NCBI GenBank assembly: GCA_937995865.1
Contig: CALKJA010000200.1
Coordinates: 1-44,854, forward strand
Source of the DNA: an uncultured Paracoccaceae bacterium
GTDB lineage: Bacteria; Pseudomonadota; Alphaproteobacteria; Rhodobacterales; Rhodobacteraceae
Direction: 5' to 3'
Length of the DNA: 44,854 bases
Below are positions 28,496-37,278 of this stretch, one piece after another; the first letter of the stretch is position 1, and each line of letters begins with the position of its first letter. The notes beneath the pieces were generated by a model. The model was not told the DNA's origin. It was given only the letters and a program-made list of their open reading frames with translations, and did not search any database. A program made the position numbers and the translations under genes.

Positions 28496-28833
28496 AGCTT
28501 TTCGACTGTCACCATATCATGTCCGAAAGCCAGATATCCTTCAATCTGGCCGACACCTTCGTAAGGTGCCTCATAGCTCCAAACCGAATTTTCCAGTGTG
28601 CCGCTTTTAGTGACGATATGAAAATAGCTTGCATCGCCTTTATGCGGGCAATGCGTCGTGTTCTCGGAAGGATCTAAAAAGGCCATCGCGATATCGCCGC
28701 GTGGAAAATATATGACTTCGGGATAGCTACCTTCGGATAGCTCAAGCGCAGTCTTGCTTTCGCCAACGACCGCCCCCGCGACACGAACAACCCATGTGCC
28801 TGCGGCCTGCCTGATTTTGATGTGGTCTGCCAT
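28492..28833 (-). CDS. DUF427 domain protein
   Basis: This 113-aa protein fits DUF427, a family of small beta-rich proteins of unknown biochemical role. It has VWSYEAPYEGVGQIEGYLAF and THCPHKGDASYF (family-typical CPxKGxAxYW-like motif) and the opening MADHIKIRQAAGTWVVR. It lies 48 bp downstream of the aminopeptidase P gene on the same strand, so co-transcription is possible. No signal peptide or membrane segment is visible. Confidence 0.88.
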   Translation of the reverse strand: MADHIKIRQAAGTWVVRVAGAVVGESKTALELSEGSYPEVIYFPRGDIAMAFLDPSENTTHCPHKGDASYFHIVTKSGTLENSVWSYEAPYEGVGQIEGYLAFGHDMVTVEKL

Positions 28834-28881
28834 TTGGGGTGTCTCCGTGCATGTAAGGTCCGCCGCAAACGCAGCTTAAAT

Positions 28882-30663
28882 TCAGATAGCGCGTGTGGCG
28901 CGTGCAATCCAGCCCTCAGCGCGCGGCGTAAGCCGACCTGACAGGCGTGCGGCGCATTCTTCATGATAGTCATTGAGCCATTTTCGGGCCTCTGAGCCCA
29001 GCAAATCTGGATCAATGAGGCTCAGATCAATAGGCACATACGTGAGTGTTTCAAAGCTCAGCATATCGCGCGCGTCTGCTCCAGGTAGGGTAGGCGCTTC
29101 TTCAACAACGATCAGGTTTTCAATGCGAATACCAAAAGCACCCTCCCGATAATAACCCGGTTCATTGGAAAGGATCATGCCAGCTTTGAGCGGTAGATCT
29201 GACGCTCGGCTAATCCGTGCTGGACCTTCATGTACTGAAAGGTAGGAGCCAACACCATGACCAGTTCCATGATCGTAATCCTGCCCAGCCCGCCAAAGCG
29301 GTGCGCGTGCGATGGTATCTAGATGGCTACCAGCTATGCCTTTGGGGAAGCGGATCCGCGATAAATCGATCATCCCTTTAAGGACCCGGGTGAATGCAAA
29401 ACGCGCGTCTTCGGGGGCGGGGCCAAGTGCGATAGTGCGGGTGATGTCCGTGGTGCCATCTACATATTGGCCTCCGGAATCCACAAGCAGCAACTCCCCA
29501 GTAGCCAGCGTTCGGTTTGTCTCTTCAGAAACGCGATAATGCACTATTGCCCCGTTTGGGCCTGCACCGCTAATTGTTTCAAAAGAGATATCGCGCAGGG
29601 CGTTTGTTTCACGCCGAAAGCCCTCCAATGCTCTGACCACATCTATCTCAGTCAGGTCATTTGGATCGGACGCCTCAAGCCAAGCCAGAAATTCAACCAT
29701 CGCAACCGCGTCCCGATCATGTGCCGCGCGCGCGCCTGATAGCTCCGCCTCAGTTTTGCAGGCTTTGGGTATCAGGCACGGGTCAGGCGCTTCTGACGGG
29801 TCTGCGCTCAAGGCCTCCATTACAGCTTGCGGGCAGAACTCAGGGTCAATGCGCACTCGGTCTGACAGACCCCCGATTGCTGAAAGAAGCGTATCCGGCG
29901 CGCATATCTCAACGTCTTTGTCCAAATTGAGAGGTTGGGCTTTTTCAGGTTCCACAAAAAGTGAAACTCGGGCGTCTTCGTAGAGGATCGCAAAGCACTG
30001 AACCACCGGGATCCTTGGAATGTCGGAGCCCCGAATGTTCAACAGCCAGCAGATTGAGTCCGGCAGCGTTATAATGACTGCAGTCTCGCCTGCATCGCGA
30101 AGGGTTTGGGCCAACCGTGTGCGCTTGGCTTTTGAAGTCTCACCCGCCAATTCAATCGGGTGGTCAAAGGCCAGACCTGTGGGTCTTGCCGGGCGATCAC
30201 TCCAGACGGAGTCTACAAGGTTCTGAACCGGGCGCAGCGCCATCCCATTTGCCTTTAAAACTTTGGTGAGCGCGCGCACGGCCTTAACAGGATGTAGCCA
30301 AGGGTCGTATCCGATGACCGACCCGGCTTTGGCATTCTGCGCGATCCATTCTGGGAGCGTGATCTCAGGCCAATCTACGGGCGTATACACATCCGCAACC
30401 TGTTGATTAACCTGAACGCGGTACCGCCCATCAACCAGAACACCTGCGGTTTCGGCCAAAATAACAGCGTATCCCGCGGAGCCTGTGAACCCGGTTAGCC
30501 AAGCTAGACGATCATCGCAGTCCGCGACATACTCACCCTGCCATGCGTCGGCGCGTGGAACGATAAACCCATCAACGCCCTCAGCCACCATTTCAGCTCG
30601 CAGGGCAGCCAGCCGGGGCGGCCCCTGTTCAGGCCGTGACGTCACCTCAAAAGTCTGGAACAT
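28882..30663 (-). CDS. Xaa-Pro aminopeptidase (aminopeptidase P, M24B)
   Basis: The 593-aa product is the long three-domain form of aminopeptidase P, which removes the N-terminal residue before proline. Two creatinase-like N-terminal domains precede the pita-bread catalytic domain. Metal ligands are seen in LLVDSGGQYVDGTTDITRT (two Asp), HGTGHGVGSYLSVHEGP (His), LSNEPGYY (Glu) and RIENLIVV (Glu). It is probably cytosolic, as no signal peptide is seen. It lies 84 bp beyond cobT on the same strand, separated by a conserved-looking intergenic motif. Confidence 0.94.
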   Translation of the reverse strand: MFQTFEVTSRPEQGPPRLAALRAEMVAEGVDGFIVPRADAWQGEYVADCDDRLAWLTGFTGSAGYAVILAETAGVLVDGRYRVQVNQQVADVYTPVDWPEITLPEWIAQNAKAGSVIGYDPWLHPVKAVRALTKVLKANGMALRPVQNLVDSVWSDRPARPTGLAFDHPIELAGETSKAKRTRLAQTLRDAGETAVIITLPDSICWLLNIRGSDIPRIPVVQCFAILYEDARVSLFVEPEKAQPLNLDKDVEICAPDTLLSAIGGLSDRVRIDPEFCPQAVMEALSADPSEAPDPCLIPKACKTEAELSGARAAHDRDAVAMVEFLAWLEASDPNDLTEIDVVRALEGFRRETNALRDISFETISGAGPNGAIVHYRVSEETNRTLATGELLLVDSGGQYVDGTTDITRTIALGPAPEDARFAFTRVLKGMIDLSRIRFPKGIAGSHLDTIARAPLWRAGQDYDHGTGHGVGSYLSVHEGPARISRASDLPLKAGMILSNEPGYYREGAFGIRIENLIVVEEAPTLPGADARDMLSFETLTYVPIDLSLIDPDLLGSEARKWLNDYHEECAARLSGRLTPRAEGWIARATRAI

Positions 30664-30685
30664 TCTTTGGCCCTCTTTGTGGTCT

Positions 30686-30727
30686 AAATATCCCCGCCGG
30701 AGGCCGCGAATCTTTTGAAAATTCGCT
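30686..30727 (-). other. intergenic CCTCCGGCGGGG motif and hairpin
   Basis: On the - strand the cobT-pepP gap reads GCCTCCGGCGGGGATATTT (30704-30686). I associate this string with many 3' gene flanks in Rhodobacteraceae, though this is from memory and unsearched. Beside it GCGAAT (30706-30711) faces ATTCGC (30721-30726), a possible weak hairpin after cobT. A termination or RNA-processing role is possible but unproven. Confidence 0.4.
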
Positions 30728-30747
30728 TCTCCAAAATGGACACAGGC

Positions 30748-32628
30748 TCAGCCCGTGCGCTTCATGCCCTTTGCTCTGGCCCGCGCCCTAGGGTCGCTAT
30801 CGAAAAGCCCTGCGAGCTGTTCGGTCATGGCACCTGCAAGTTGCTCGACATCGGTGATTGTCACCGCTCGATCATAGTACCGGGTTACATCGTGGCCGAT
30901 GCCGATGGCGATCAGTTCAACCTGCCGTCGCTTTTCGACCATGCCGATAACGTCGCGAAGGTGCTTTTCAAGGTAATTCGCTGGGTTCACGGACAAAGTG
31001 GAATCATCTACCGGCGCGCCGTCTGAGATCACCATAAGGATCTTGCGAGCCTCAGGGCGGTTCACCATCCGGCGGTGCGCCCATTCCAACGCTTCCCCAT
31101 CAATATTCTCTTTCAGCAGGCCCTCTTTCATCATCAGCCCAAGATTGGGCCGCGCCCGTCGCCAAGGCGCGTCAGCGCTTTTATAGATGATATGCCGCAG
31201 GTCGTTTAGGCGTCCGGGTTGCTGTGGTCGGCCCTCTGCCAACCATGCCTCACGGCATTGTCCGCCTTTCCAAGCGCGGGTGGTGAAGCCCAAGATTTCC
31301 GTTTTAACAGCACACCGTTCCAGTGTCCTTGCTAAGACATCGGCACAGATTGCGGCAATTGAAATCGGTCGTCCACGCATGGATCCAGAATTGTCTAGAA
31401 GCAAGGTGACACACGTATCTCTAAACTCCGTGTCCTTCTCGATCTTAAAGGACAGTGGGGTGGTCGGGCTCACAACCACGCGTGCCAGACGACCAGCGTC
31501 CAACATCCCTTCTTCAAGATCAAACTCCCAGCTGCGATTTTGCTGAGCTTGAAGCCGGCGTTGTAGTTTGTTGGCAAGCCTTGATACCGCGCCCTTAAGC
31601 GGATCCAGTTGCTGATCAAGATATGCTCGCAGTCGCTCTAGTTCGGCAGGTTCTGCAAGATCTTCGGCCCGGACTTCTTCATCATGATCCGTTTGATAGA
31701 CAATGTAATCTGGGTCAGCCTCAGAATGAGGGGGCGGGGCAGGCGGCTCCATCGGAGCTTCGCCATCCGGCATTTCAGCCTCTTCGGCCATTTCAGCCTC
31801 GGCCATCTCATCGAGCGTGACCGATGCCTGTGCGGCATCTTGCTGTTGCTCCTGACTTTGCTCAGGGGCGGCATCCATATCTTGTTCGTCGTCGCTCTCG
31901 TCATCGCCGGTGCTGTCCGGCTGATCCTGATCATCGGGATCACCTTCGGCTTCGTCCGTTTCCTCGTCATTGAGATCATCGGGATCGTCGCCGAGTTGAT
32001 CCCCATACCCAAGATCGCTGATAATTTGACGCGCGAATTTGGCGAATTGGGACTGATCAGCCAAAAGGTCGGTCAAGTTCTCCAGCGTGCCGCCAGCTTG
32101 TTGTTCGATATAGCCGCGCCAGAGCTCCATCACATTGGCAGCGTCCTTAGGAAGATCGCGACCGGTTGCCAAATGACGGATGAGATAGCCGGCTGCGGTT
32201 GCCAATGGGGCTTCTGCAGCTTCTTTGATATCGCCATAGCCACGCCGCAGCGCTTCATTGGCGATCTTGTGATCGATATTCGAAGCCGTGCCCGGCATCG
32301 CATCAGCGCCCACAGCTTCGCAACGCGCGGTCTCCATTGCGTCATAAAGATCGCGGGCCATGTTGCCGTTCGGAGCATACCGATTGTAGGTGTTCGCGTC
32401 GTGATACTTGTGGCGCAAGGCGAGAGCATCTGCTGTACCGCGCGCAAGCAGCACTTCATGCCGCGTCATTCGGCGTGAGACCTGCGGAAGGCGCAGCGCA
32501 TCATTTGTTGCACCGGGTGGGTCCACGGAATAGCTGACCGACAATTCAGGATCGTCAGCTATGACCTTGGCCGCCTCGGCCACGGCCTTTTTGAACGGAT
32601 CTGCAGGATTGTCTGGGTTTTGCGCCAT
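30748..32628 (-). CDS. cobT: aerobic cobaltochelatase subunit CobT
   Basis: CobT, with CobS and CobN, inserts cobalt into hydrogenobyrinate a,c-diamide in aerobic vitamin B12 synthesis. The 626-aa product has an N-terminal CobT domain, a strongly acidic Asp/Glu/Gln-rich linker (about residues 220-290) and a C-terminal von Willebrand A domain. That domain carries the metal-site motif [11 protein letters not shown] (DxSxS form) and [12 protein letters not shown]. It follows cobS by 7 bp on the same strand. cobN is not in the window. Confidence 0.96.
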   Translation of the reverse strand: MAQNPDNPADPFKKAVAEAAKVIADDPELSVSYSVDPPGATNDALRLPQVSRRMTRHEVLLARGTADALALRHKYHDANTYNRYAPNGNMARDLYDAMETARCEAVGADAMPGTASNIDHKIANEALRRGYGDIKEAAEAPLATAAGYLIRHLATGRDLPKDAANVMELWRGYIEQQAGGTLENLTDLLADQSQFAKFARQIISDLGYGDQLGDDPDDLNDEETDEAEGDPDDQDQPDSTGDDESDDEQDMDAAPEQSQEQQQDAAQASVTLDEMAEAEMAEEAEMPDGEAPMEPPAPPPHSEADPDYIVYQTDHDEEVRAEDLAEPAELERLRAYLDQQLDPLKGAVSRLANKLQRRLQAQQNRSWEFDLEEGMLDAGRLARVVVSPTTPLSFKIEKDTEFRDTCVTLLLDNSGSMRGRPISIAAICADVLARTLERCAVKTEILGFTTRAWKGGQCREAWLAEGRPQQPGRLNDLRHIIYKSADAPWRRARPNLGLMMKEGLLKENIDGEALEWAHRRMVNRPEARKILMVISDGAPVDDSTLSVNPANYLEKHLRDVIGMVEKRRQVELIAIGIGHDVTRYYDRAVTITDVEQLAGAMTEQLAGLFDSDPRARARAKGMKRTG

Positions 32629-32635
32629 GTCGCCT

Positions 32636-33622
32636 CTAGCCGAGGCTCATTGCAGCGGCACTTTCCGGCAGCTCTTCATCGAAACACTTCTGATAAAACT
32701 CGGCGACTGTCGCACGCTCAAGTTCATCGCATTTGTTGAGAAATGACAGCCGGAACGCGTATCCAACATTGCGGAAGATTTCCGCATTTTGGGCCCAAGA
32801 AATCACTGTACGCGGGGACATCACAGTCGAAAGATCGCCCGCCATGAAGGCTGTTCTTGTCATATCCGCGACCGTGACCATCTGCTTGACCTGTTTGCGC
32901 CCTGCTTCGGTGTTATAGTTGGCGTTCTTGGCCAAAACGATGGCCGCCTCTGCATCTACGCTAAGGTAGTTGAGTGTGGCCACAAGAGACCAGCGGTCCA
33001 TCTGGCCTTGGTTGATCTGTTGGGTGCCGTGATACAGCCCGGTCGTATCGCCCAAACCCACTGTGTTCGCCGTCGCGAAGATACGGAAATGTGGGTGTGG
33101 GGTTATGACCTTGTTTTGGTCAAGAAGCGTCAGCTTTCCGTCTGTTTCCAACACACGTTGGATCACGAACATCACGTCTGCACGGCCAGCATCATATTCG
33201 TCGAACACGATTGCGCAGGGATTGCGCAGTGCCCAAGGCAAAATACCTTCTTGGAAATCCGTAACCTGTTTGCCGTCTTTCAGCTTGATCGCGTCTTTCC
33301 CGATCAAATCAATCCGAGAGATGTGGCTGTCGAGGTTCACGCGAACAGCAGGCCAATTCAGTCGGGCGGCTACCTGCTCAATATGCGTGGATTTTCCTGT
33401 TCCGTGATAGCCTTGAACCATCACGCGTCGGTTGTTCGTGAACCCCGCTAAGATTGCGAGGGTCGTATCGGGGTCAAACTTATAGGTCGCGTCAAGGTCC
33501 GGCACCCGTTCGGACGGCTCTTCAAAGCCTTTGACGACCATATCGGTGTCGATGCCAAAAACCTCGCGAACGCTCACATCGCGCGTTGGGGTCATGTCGA
33601 GATCGAGAGTACCGTCAGCCAT
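32636..33622 (-). CDS. cobS: aerobic cobaltochelatase subunit CobS
   Basis: CobS is the AAA+ ATPase ring of the aerobic cobaltochelatase. The 328-aa product has Walker [10 protein letters not shown], Walker [11 protein letters not shown], sensor region [22 protein letters not shown] and the conserved start [16 protein letters not shown]. The start at 33622 is chosen because it gives the usual CobS length; the frame continues to 33760 without family similarity. In many Rhodobacterales a J-domain gene sits just upstream; here it is about 3.7 kb away. Confidence 0.96.
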   Translation of the reverse strand: MADGTLDLDMTPTRDVSVREVFGIDTDMVVKGFEEPSERVPDLDATYKFDPDTTLAILAGFTNNRRVMVQGYHGTGKSTHIEQVAARLNWPAVRVNLDSHISRIDLIGKDAIKLKDGKQVTDFQEGILPWALRNPCAIVFDEYDAGRADVMFVIQRVLETDGKLTLLDQNKVITPHPHFRIFATANTVGLGDTTGLYHGTQQINQGQMDRWSLVATLNYLSVDAEAAIVLAKNANYNTEAGRKQVKQMVTVADMTRTAFMAGDLSTVMSPRTVISWAQNAEIFRNVGYAFRLSFLNKCDELERATVAEFYQKCFDEELPESAAAMSLG

Positions 33623-34208
33623 TGGAAATCCTTGTGCGTTCGCGCATTTTTGATGCGCCTCTTGTGCGCCGTTGCGCGTCGTCGTGTAACATACCGTTGC
33701 TTGAAGCGAGGGCAACCGATGATCCGACATGGATTGTCTCTTTCCGACCTGATTGGACATTCAAAGCATGGTTGGTCACCAAGAACTTGCACATGAGATG
33801 TGGCATGGGTTGTCTCCGGCTGCCCTCTTGCTCTTATGAGGCGACAGGTAGTCACACTTAGCGGTGCGAAGCCTTTGAAAAGGCCTGTTTTGGCGGAATC
33901 GCGGTGCCCATTGTATTGCAATTGCCGCCGGAGCCTTTGGTTTTCGAACCAAGCGCCTAAGGCACTAAAGGACAACAAACCGATGCTTCTGTTGCAATCT
34001 GGAGTTGGTTGCGGATCTCGCGTGAACGCGGGCGCGCGTTATGACGCGACCGACTGACGCAACCGCGACAAACTCGGCGAATTCCCAAGAATCCGCGTTG
34101 CATTGTTCTGCACGGCACCAACCTTGGCCAGCTCCGCTCGATCAAAACTCAGATGGCCTAGGCGACAGAAAGATTGCACGGCACCTGCGGGCGCGTTAGC
34201 CAAAGTCC
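33623..34208. other. 586-bp region without a convincing gene
   Basis: Both strands were read and no open frame here has coding character or a credible ribosome binding site. Two hairpins stand out: GCCTT/AAGGC at 33871-33884 followed by CTGTTTT (terminator-like on +), and TTGGTT/AACCAA with a TTCG loop at 33937-33952. Towards the ECF sigma gene an 11-bp direct repeat occurs. The stretch must hold the divergent promoters for cobS and the sigma gene, and could hide a small RNA. Confidence 0.5.
34109..34185 (+). repeat. 11-bp direct repeat upstream of ECF sigma gene
   Basis: TGCACGGCACC occurs at 34109-34119 and again, identical, at 34175-34185. The second copy lies 23 bp before the sigma factor start codon. 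The copies are 66 bp apart. They may be regulator or promoter sites for the sigma operon, but they do not match the common GGAAC-type -35 of ECF promoters. Confidence 0.5.
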
Positions 34209-34748
34209 ATGAACGACTGTGATGACATAGAAGATTGCATCGCGCGTTGCGCGCTTGGCGATCGCGCGGCCTTTGACGCTCTCTATGCTTCGACGTCTGC
34301 AAAACTCTTCTCAATCTGTCTACGTATTTTGAATGATCGCCCCGCCGCTGAAGAGGCGCTGCAAGAGATCTACATACAAGTTTGGACAAATGCGGTTAGC
34401 TACCGTGTGCATGGGTTAAGCCCAATGACCTGGCTTTTAACTGTGGCGCGCAACCATGCAACGGATCGGTTGCGTGCACGGCGCGCCGCATCCGACGGTG
34501 TTGGCACAACTGCTGGTGACGATGCGCTTGATTGGATTGCAGGCGAACATGACGCGCAGTGCAGAACAGCAGTTTTGCATACGTGCATGTCTGAATTGCC
34601 GGTTGATCGGGTGGAACCTATCGAACGGGCGTATTTGATGGGTGAAACTTACGAAGAACTCTCCGCTCTGTTTAGGCAGCCGAAAGACGCCATGCGCGTT
34701 CAGCTCCAGCAAACGCTTGTTTCGCTTAGAACATGTCTAACGCGATGA
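34209..34748 (+). CDS. ECF-type RNA polymerase sigma factor
   Basis: The 179-aa product has the two ECF regions. Sigma-2 (about residues 14-85) shows FDALYASTSAKLFSICLRIL, AAEEALQEIYIQVWTNA and MTWLLTVARNHATDRLR (each read separately). Sigma-4 (about 120-175) includes ERAYLMGETYEELSALFRQP. ECF factors direct transcription of a small stress regulon and are held inactive by a co-encoded anti-sigma protein, which follows here with a short overlap. The inducing signal is unknown. Adjacent msrB hints at oxidative stress, but that gene lies beyond a 333-bp gap. Confidence 0.93.
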   Translation: MNDCDDIEDCIARCALGDRAAFDALYASTSAKLFSICLRILNDRPAAEEALQEIYIQVWTNAVSYRVHGLSPMTWLLTVARNHATDRLRARRAASDGVGTTAGDDALDWIAGEHDAQCRTAVLHTCMSELPVDRVEPIERAYLMGETYEELSALFRQPKDAMRVQLQQTLVSLRTCLTR

Positions 34749-35437
34749 AAGCGGGGGATCCCTTTGCTTCCGGATCGGGGCGGGGCGACGATTCCGCATT
34801 GGCTGCTGAGTATGCGATGGGCCTGTTAGACATTGCTGAGGCGCAAAACTTCGAAGACCGCATGACGCGTGATCCGACATTATGCGCCCTTTACGCAGGC
34901 TGGTGCGAGAGCTTGGTGCAAATGGTTGAAGGACCAGACATCGAAGCGCCCGCACGAGTTAAATCCATGATTGATAGACGCCTGTTTGGGCATCGCTCAT
35001 TGGTCGAACAGTTTGGGCGTTGGGTTCTAGGGGCATTGCTCGGTGCGGGTGCCGCGGCGGCAGTGCTTATTGTTACAATGGTTTATATCCTTCCAGCGCT
35101 CAACCAGACCGAATTGCACGCTGAATTGGAAGGTGAAGCAAATGTCTCTGCCTCCGCGCGGTATGATAGCCGCACTCAACAGCTTGCAGCGGCGCAGACC
35201 GAAGGCGCGCCTCAAGTTGGCCGCGACTATGAACTTTGGCTGTTCCTTGCCGGTGAAATACCCGTTTCGCTTGGGGTTTTTGATGCAGGGGGCCGGTTGG
35301 TTGCGGACCTTTCCGTTGTTCCCATGGGCGTATTAATGGGCGCAACTTTGGCCATAAGCGAAGAGCCAGACAGAGGTTCACCAACTGGTGCGCCAACGGG
35401 GGAGATGCTCGCGTCAGGGGCTCTTGCCGCACCCTAG
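34745..35437 (+). CDS. RskA-like membrane anti-sigma factor
   Basis: The 230-aa product has an N-terminal cytoplasmic helix region with LAAEYAMGLLDIAEAQNFEDRM, resembling the anti-sigma segment of the RskA/RsgI type. One membrane segment (about residues 98-118) and a periplasmic domain follow, with YELWLFLAGEIPVSLGVFDA, typical of the RskA C-terminal domain. It should hold the preceding ECF factor at the membrane until a signal triggers release. The ATG at 34745 overlaps the sigma stop as ATGA; an ATG at 34733 is also possible. Confidence 0.85.
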   Translation: MKAGDPFASGSGRGDDSALAAEYAMGLLDIAEAQNFEDRMTRDPTLCALYAGWCESLVQMVEGPDIEAPARVKSMIDRRLFGHRSLVEQFGRWVLGALLGAGAAAAVLIVTMVYILPALNQTELHAELEGEANVSASARYDSRTQQLAAAQTEGAPQVGRDYELWLFLAGEIPVSLGVFDAGGRLVADLSVVPMGVLMGATLAISEEPDRGSPTGAPTGEMLASGALAAP

Positions 35438-35770
35438 GAATAAGCAGCGCACCGCCGACAATAGCGTCCGTACGAAATTTGCCGGTCTGATTTTTCGGTG
35501 AACGCGTTTGCATCTCGTAATTGCTCGCGCGACTTCAACAAACCGTCATAACATGCGATTTTCCCTCAGCTAGTCTGCAGGGGCATGTATATCTGCATCT
35601 GAAGCCGCGAACCTAAAGGCGCATTGTTCCGAACGTGCCCCGATCGAATGGTGTCACGATGGATGAAGATCATGTGCGCCTTCAAAGTTAACGCCGAAAC
35701 GCGTTGCTCTACTCGCGCGATACCCCCAGTCCCGGGGGCGAACACCACTTGCATCAGGAAAGGATGCCGG
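35438..35770. other. 333-bp region between anti-sigma and msrB genes
   Basis: No credible gene is seen; an open frame into msrB from 35624 is not supported by the protein family. A C/G-rich inverted repeat CCCCC/GGGGG (35723-35727 with 35734-35738) lies about 35 bp before the msrB start and could affect its expression. The promoter of msrB should be here. Confidence 0.4.
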
Positions 35771-36250
35771 ATGACCCATGCTCTGACACGTCGAGCGCTG
35801 CTCGCAAGCGCAACCAGTGCGGTAACTTTGGCGGCCTTGCCGGTCGTGGCTGCGACAGGCGATTTTGAAGTTACCCGAACCGAAAGCGAATGGCGCTCTT
35901 TGCTAACGGATCTTCAGTTCAACGTAATGCGCAAGGAAGCCACTGAGCGCTCCTTTTCCAGCCCGCTGGACAAGAACTATGCAAAGGGCACGTACCATTG
36001 CCGTGGTTGTGACCTCGCGGTTTATAGCTCCAAGGCGAAATTCGACAGCGGCACAGGTTGGCCAAGCTTCTATGAAGCCCTTCCGAACGCTATTCGTACG
36101 AAAAAAGACCGCAAGCTCTTGCGCGTTCGAACAGAATGCCATTGCCGACGCTGCGGAAGTCATTTCGGGCATATCTTCAGCGACGGTCCAAAGCCAACAG
36201 GGTTGCGCCATTGCTTGAATGGAGCAAGCTTGGTCTTCAAGTTCGCCTAA
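35771..36250 (+). CDS. msrB: exported peptide-methionine (R)-S-oxide reductase MsrB
   Basis: MsrB repairs methionine-R-sulfoxide in proteins. The 159-aa product starts with a Tat-type signal (TRRALLASATSAVTLAALP), so it should act outside the cytoplasm. The catalytic domain has two zinc CxxC motifs (CRGC, CRRC), SGTGWPSFYEAL, GSHFGHIFSDGPKPTG and the active-site Cys in RHCLNGASL. The start at 35771 is chosen because it gives the signal at the N-terminus and has a GGAAAGGA-like site upstream. It would need a periplasmic electron donor, not seen here. Confidence 0.92.
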   Translation: MTHALTRRALLASATSAVTLAALPVVAATGDFEVTRTESEWRSLLTDLQFNVMRKEATERSFSSPLDKNYAKGTYHCRGCDLAVYSSKAKFDSGTGWPSFYEALPNAIRTKKDRKLLRVRTECHCRRCGSHFGHIFSDGPKPTGLRHCLNGASLVFKFA

Positions 36251-36343
36251 ATTGCAAAACTAAACAAAATCTGCACTTTTTCGACGCAATCTTTCCTCAG
36301 CACGGACACTAAGCTCGGTACTCTTGTTAAGGAGGCGGATGCG

Positions 36344-36727
36344 ATGCGTTTAATTTATGCAGTGACTTACTTTTGGCTAACGCTTGGTGTGACCATGATC
36401 GCGACCGCCAAGATTGGCCTGTATTTGCCCGTTATCCTTTGGATTGCGGCAGCATACGGCGCGTCTTTGATGGCGGCATGTTGCGCTAGCGTCCTCATGC
36501 TGCCTGGATGGTTGGGGCTGGGGCTTGCTGTTGGTCTCTCCTCCGCGATCGGCGTTGGAGCCGCGTCGATTGGGGTGATTTTGTCGCCGAGCGTTCACCT
36601 TACTTCGTTGCCTGCGCTGCTTTCTGTTCCGGGCATTGGGTCACTTTGGCTTGGCCTAATTTGTGCGGTGCACTGGTCTGTCACTACGGTGCAGGACATC
36701 CCGTTGCAAACTCAGCCGGATGCCTAA
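36344..36727 (+). CDS. unrecognised small membrane protein
   Basis: This 127-aa protein is hydrophobic throughout, with about four membrane segments (near residues 5-22, 27-48, 55-80 and 90-112), and ends in a short polar tail. AAGGAGG at 36329-36335 is an unusually good ribosome binding site, placed 8 bp before the ATG, which supports real translation. I recognise no family. It precedes another membrane protein by about 40 bp and the two may be co-transcribed. Confidence 0.75.
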   Translation: MRLIYAVTYFWLTLGVTMIATAKIGLYLPVILWIAAAYGASLMAACCASVLMLPGWLGLGLAVGLSSAIGVGAASIGVILSPSVHLTSLPALLSVPGIGSLWLGLICAVHWSVTTVQDIPLQTQPDA

Positions 36728-36768
36728 CTTTTGTCTCATATCTGCATTAATTCATCTTCAGATGACGG

Positions 36769-37266
36769 ATGGAGCGCTTGCGCGTGCAATTTCAACTGAC
36801 CCTCCCAAGCCCGGCTGAGCGGGGTGTGGCGCTGGCCTATTGCGGGCTCGCTTTGGCGGGAGCTGTGCTTGGAGCTGGCACGCTATCGGGTTTGGATGGA
36901 TTTGAGATGCTTCTTGGGGCCGATGCATCACTTTTTTTGCGCGGGCTGGCAGGAGCGATTGGTGGAATCGTGTCTGGAGCGGCATTGCGGGGCCGCTTCG
37001 GCCAATTCGGTCTGCGTGGAGACGCCACAGCTTTTTTCGCAGCCCTACTTGCAACGATGAGCCTTGGGATCGTTGCCGGCACGCTCGTTTTGCCGATCCT
37101 TGGCACCATGTTTGCACCTTGGCTTATCATTGTTGCTATTGGGTCGAAGCCTTGGCTGGCATTGCCTTGGGCAGTTGCGCTCTTTTCATTTCATATCGCC
37201 CGGCGCGCGCATCGCGCCGAACGTGACAGTATTTTCAAGTGGATCGAGAAGCTGGACGGCGCTTAG
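36769..37266 (+). CDS. unrecognised membrane protein
   Basis: The 165-aa product has about four membrane segments (near residues 20-38, 55-75, 88-112 and 115-140) rich in Gly and Ala, then a basic cytoplasmic-type tail with ARRAHRAERDSIFKWIEKL. No family is recognised. It lies 41 bp after the previous small membrane protein and converges with the J-domain gene, their stops being 12 bp apart. Start choice is uncertain within a few codons. Confidence 0.72.
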   Translation: MERLRVQFQLTLPSPAERGVALAYCGLALAGAVLGAGTLSGLDGFEMLLGADASLFLRGLAGAIGGIVSGAALRGRFGQFGLRGDATAFFAALLATMSLGIVAGTLVLPILGTMFAPWLIIVAIGSKPWLALPWAVALFSFHIARRAHRAERDSIFKWIEKLDGA

Positions 37267-37278
37267 CTTGGCCCTTCT

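Noticed and set aside
31684-32478. 264-codon frame on the + strand within cobT
   Set aside because: It is antisense to the confident cobT coding sequence, covering its acidic linker; it has no ribosome binding site or recognised domain.
32789-33451. 220-codon + strand frame within cobS
   Set aside because: Antisense to the well-conserved cobS; apparent length comes from codon bias of cobS.
33586-33861. Small open frames between cobS and the ECF sigma gene
   Set aside because: They are rich in Arg/Cys/Ser, overlap the cobS 5' end or each other, and lack ribosome binding sites.
33900-33980. tRNA gene suggested by a GGTTTTCGAACC-like T-arm
   Set aside because: No matching D-arm, anticodon arm or acceptor stem could be built. 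It is a simple hairpin with a TTCG loop.
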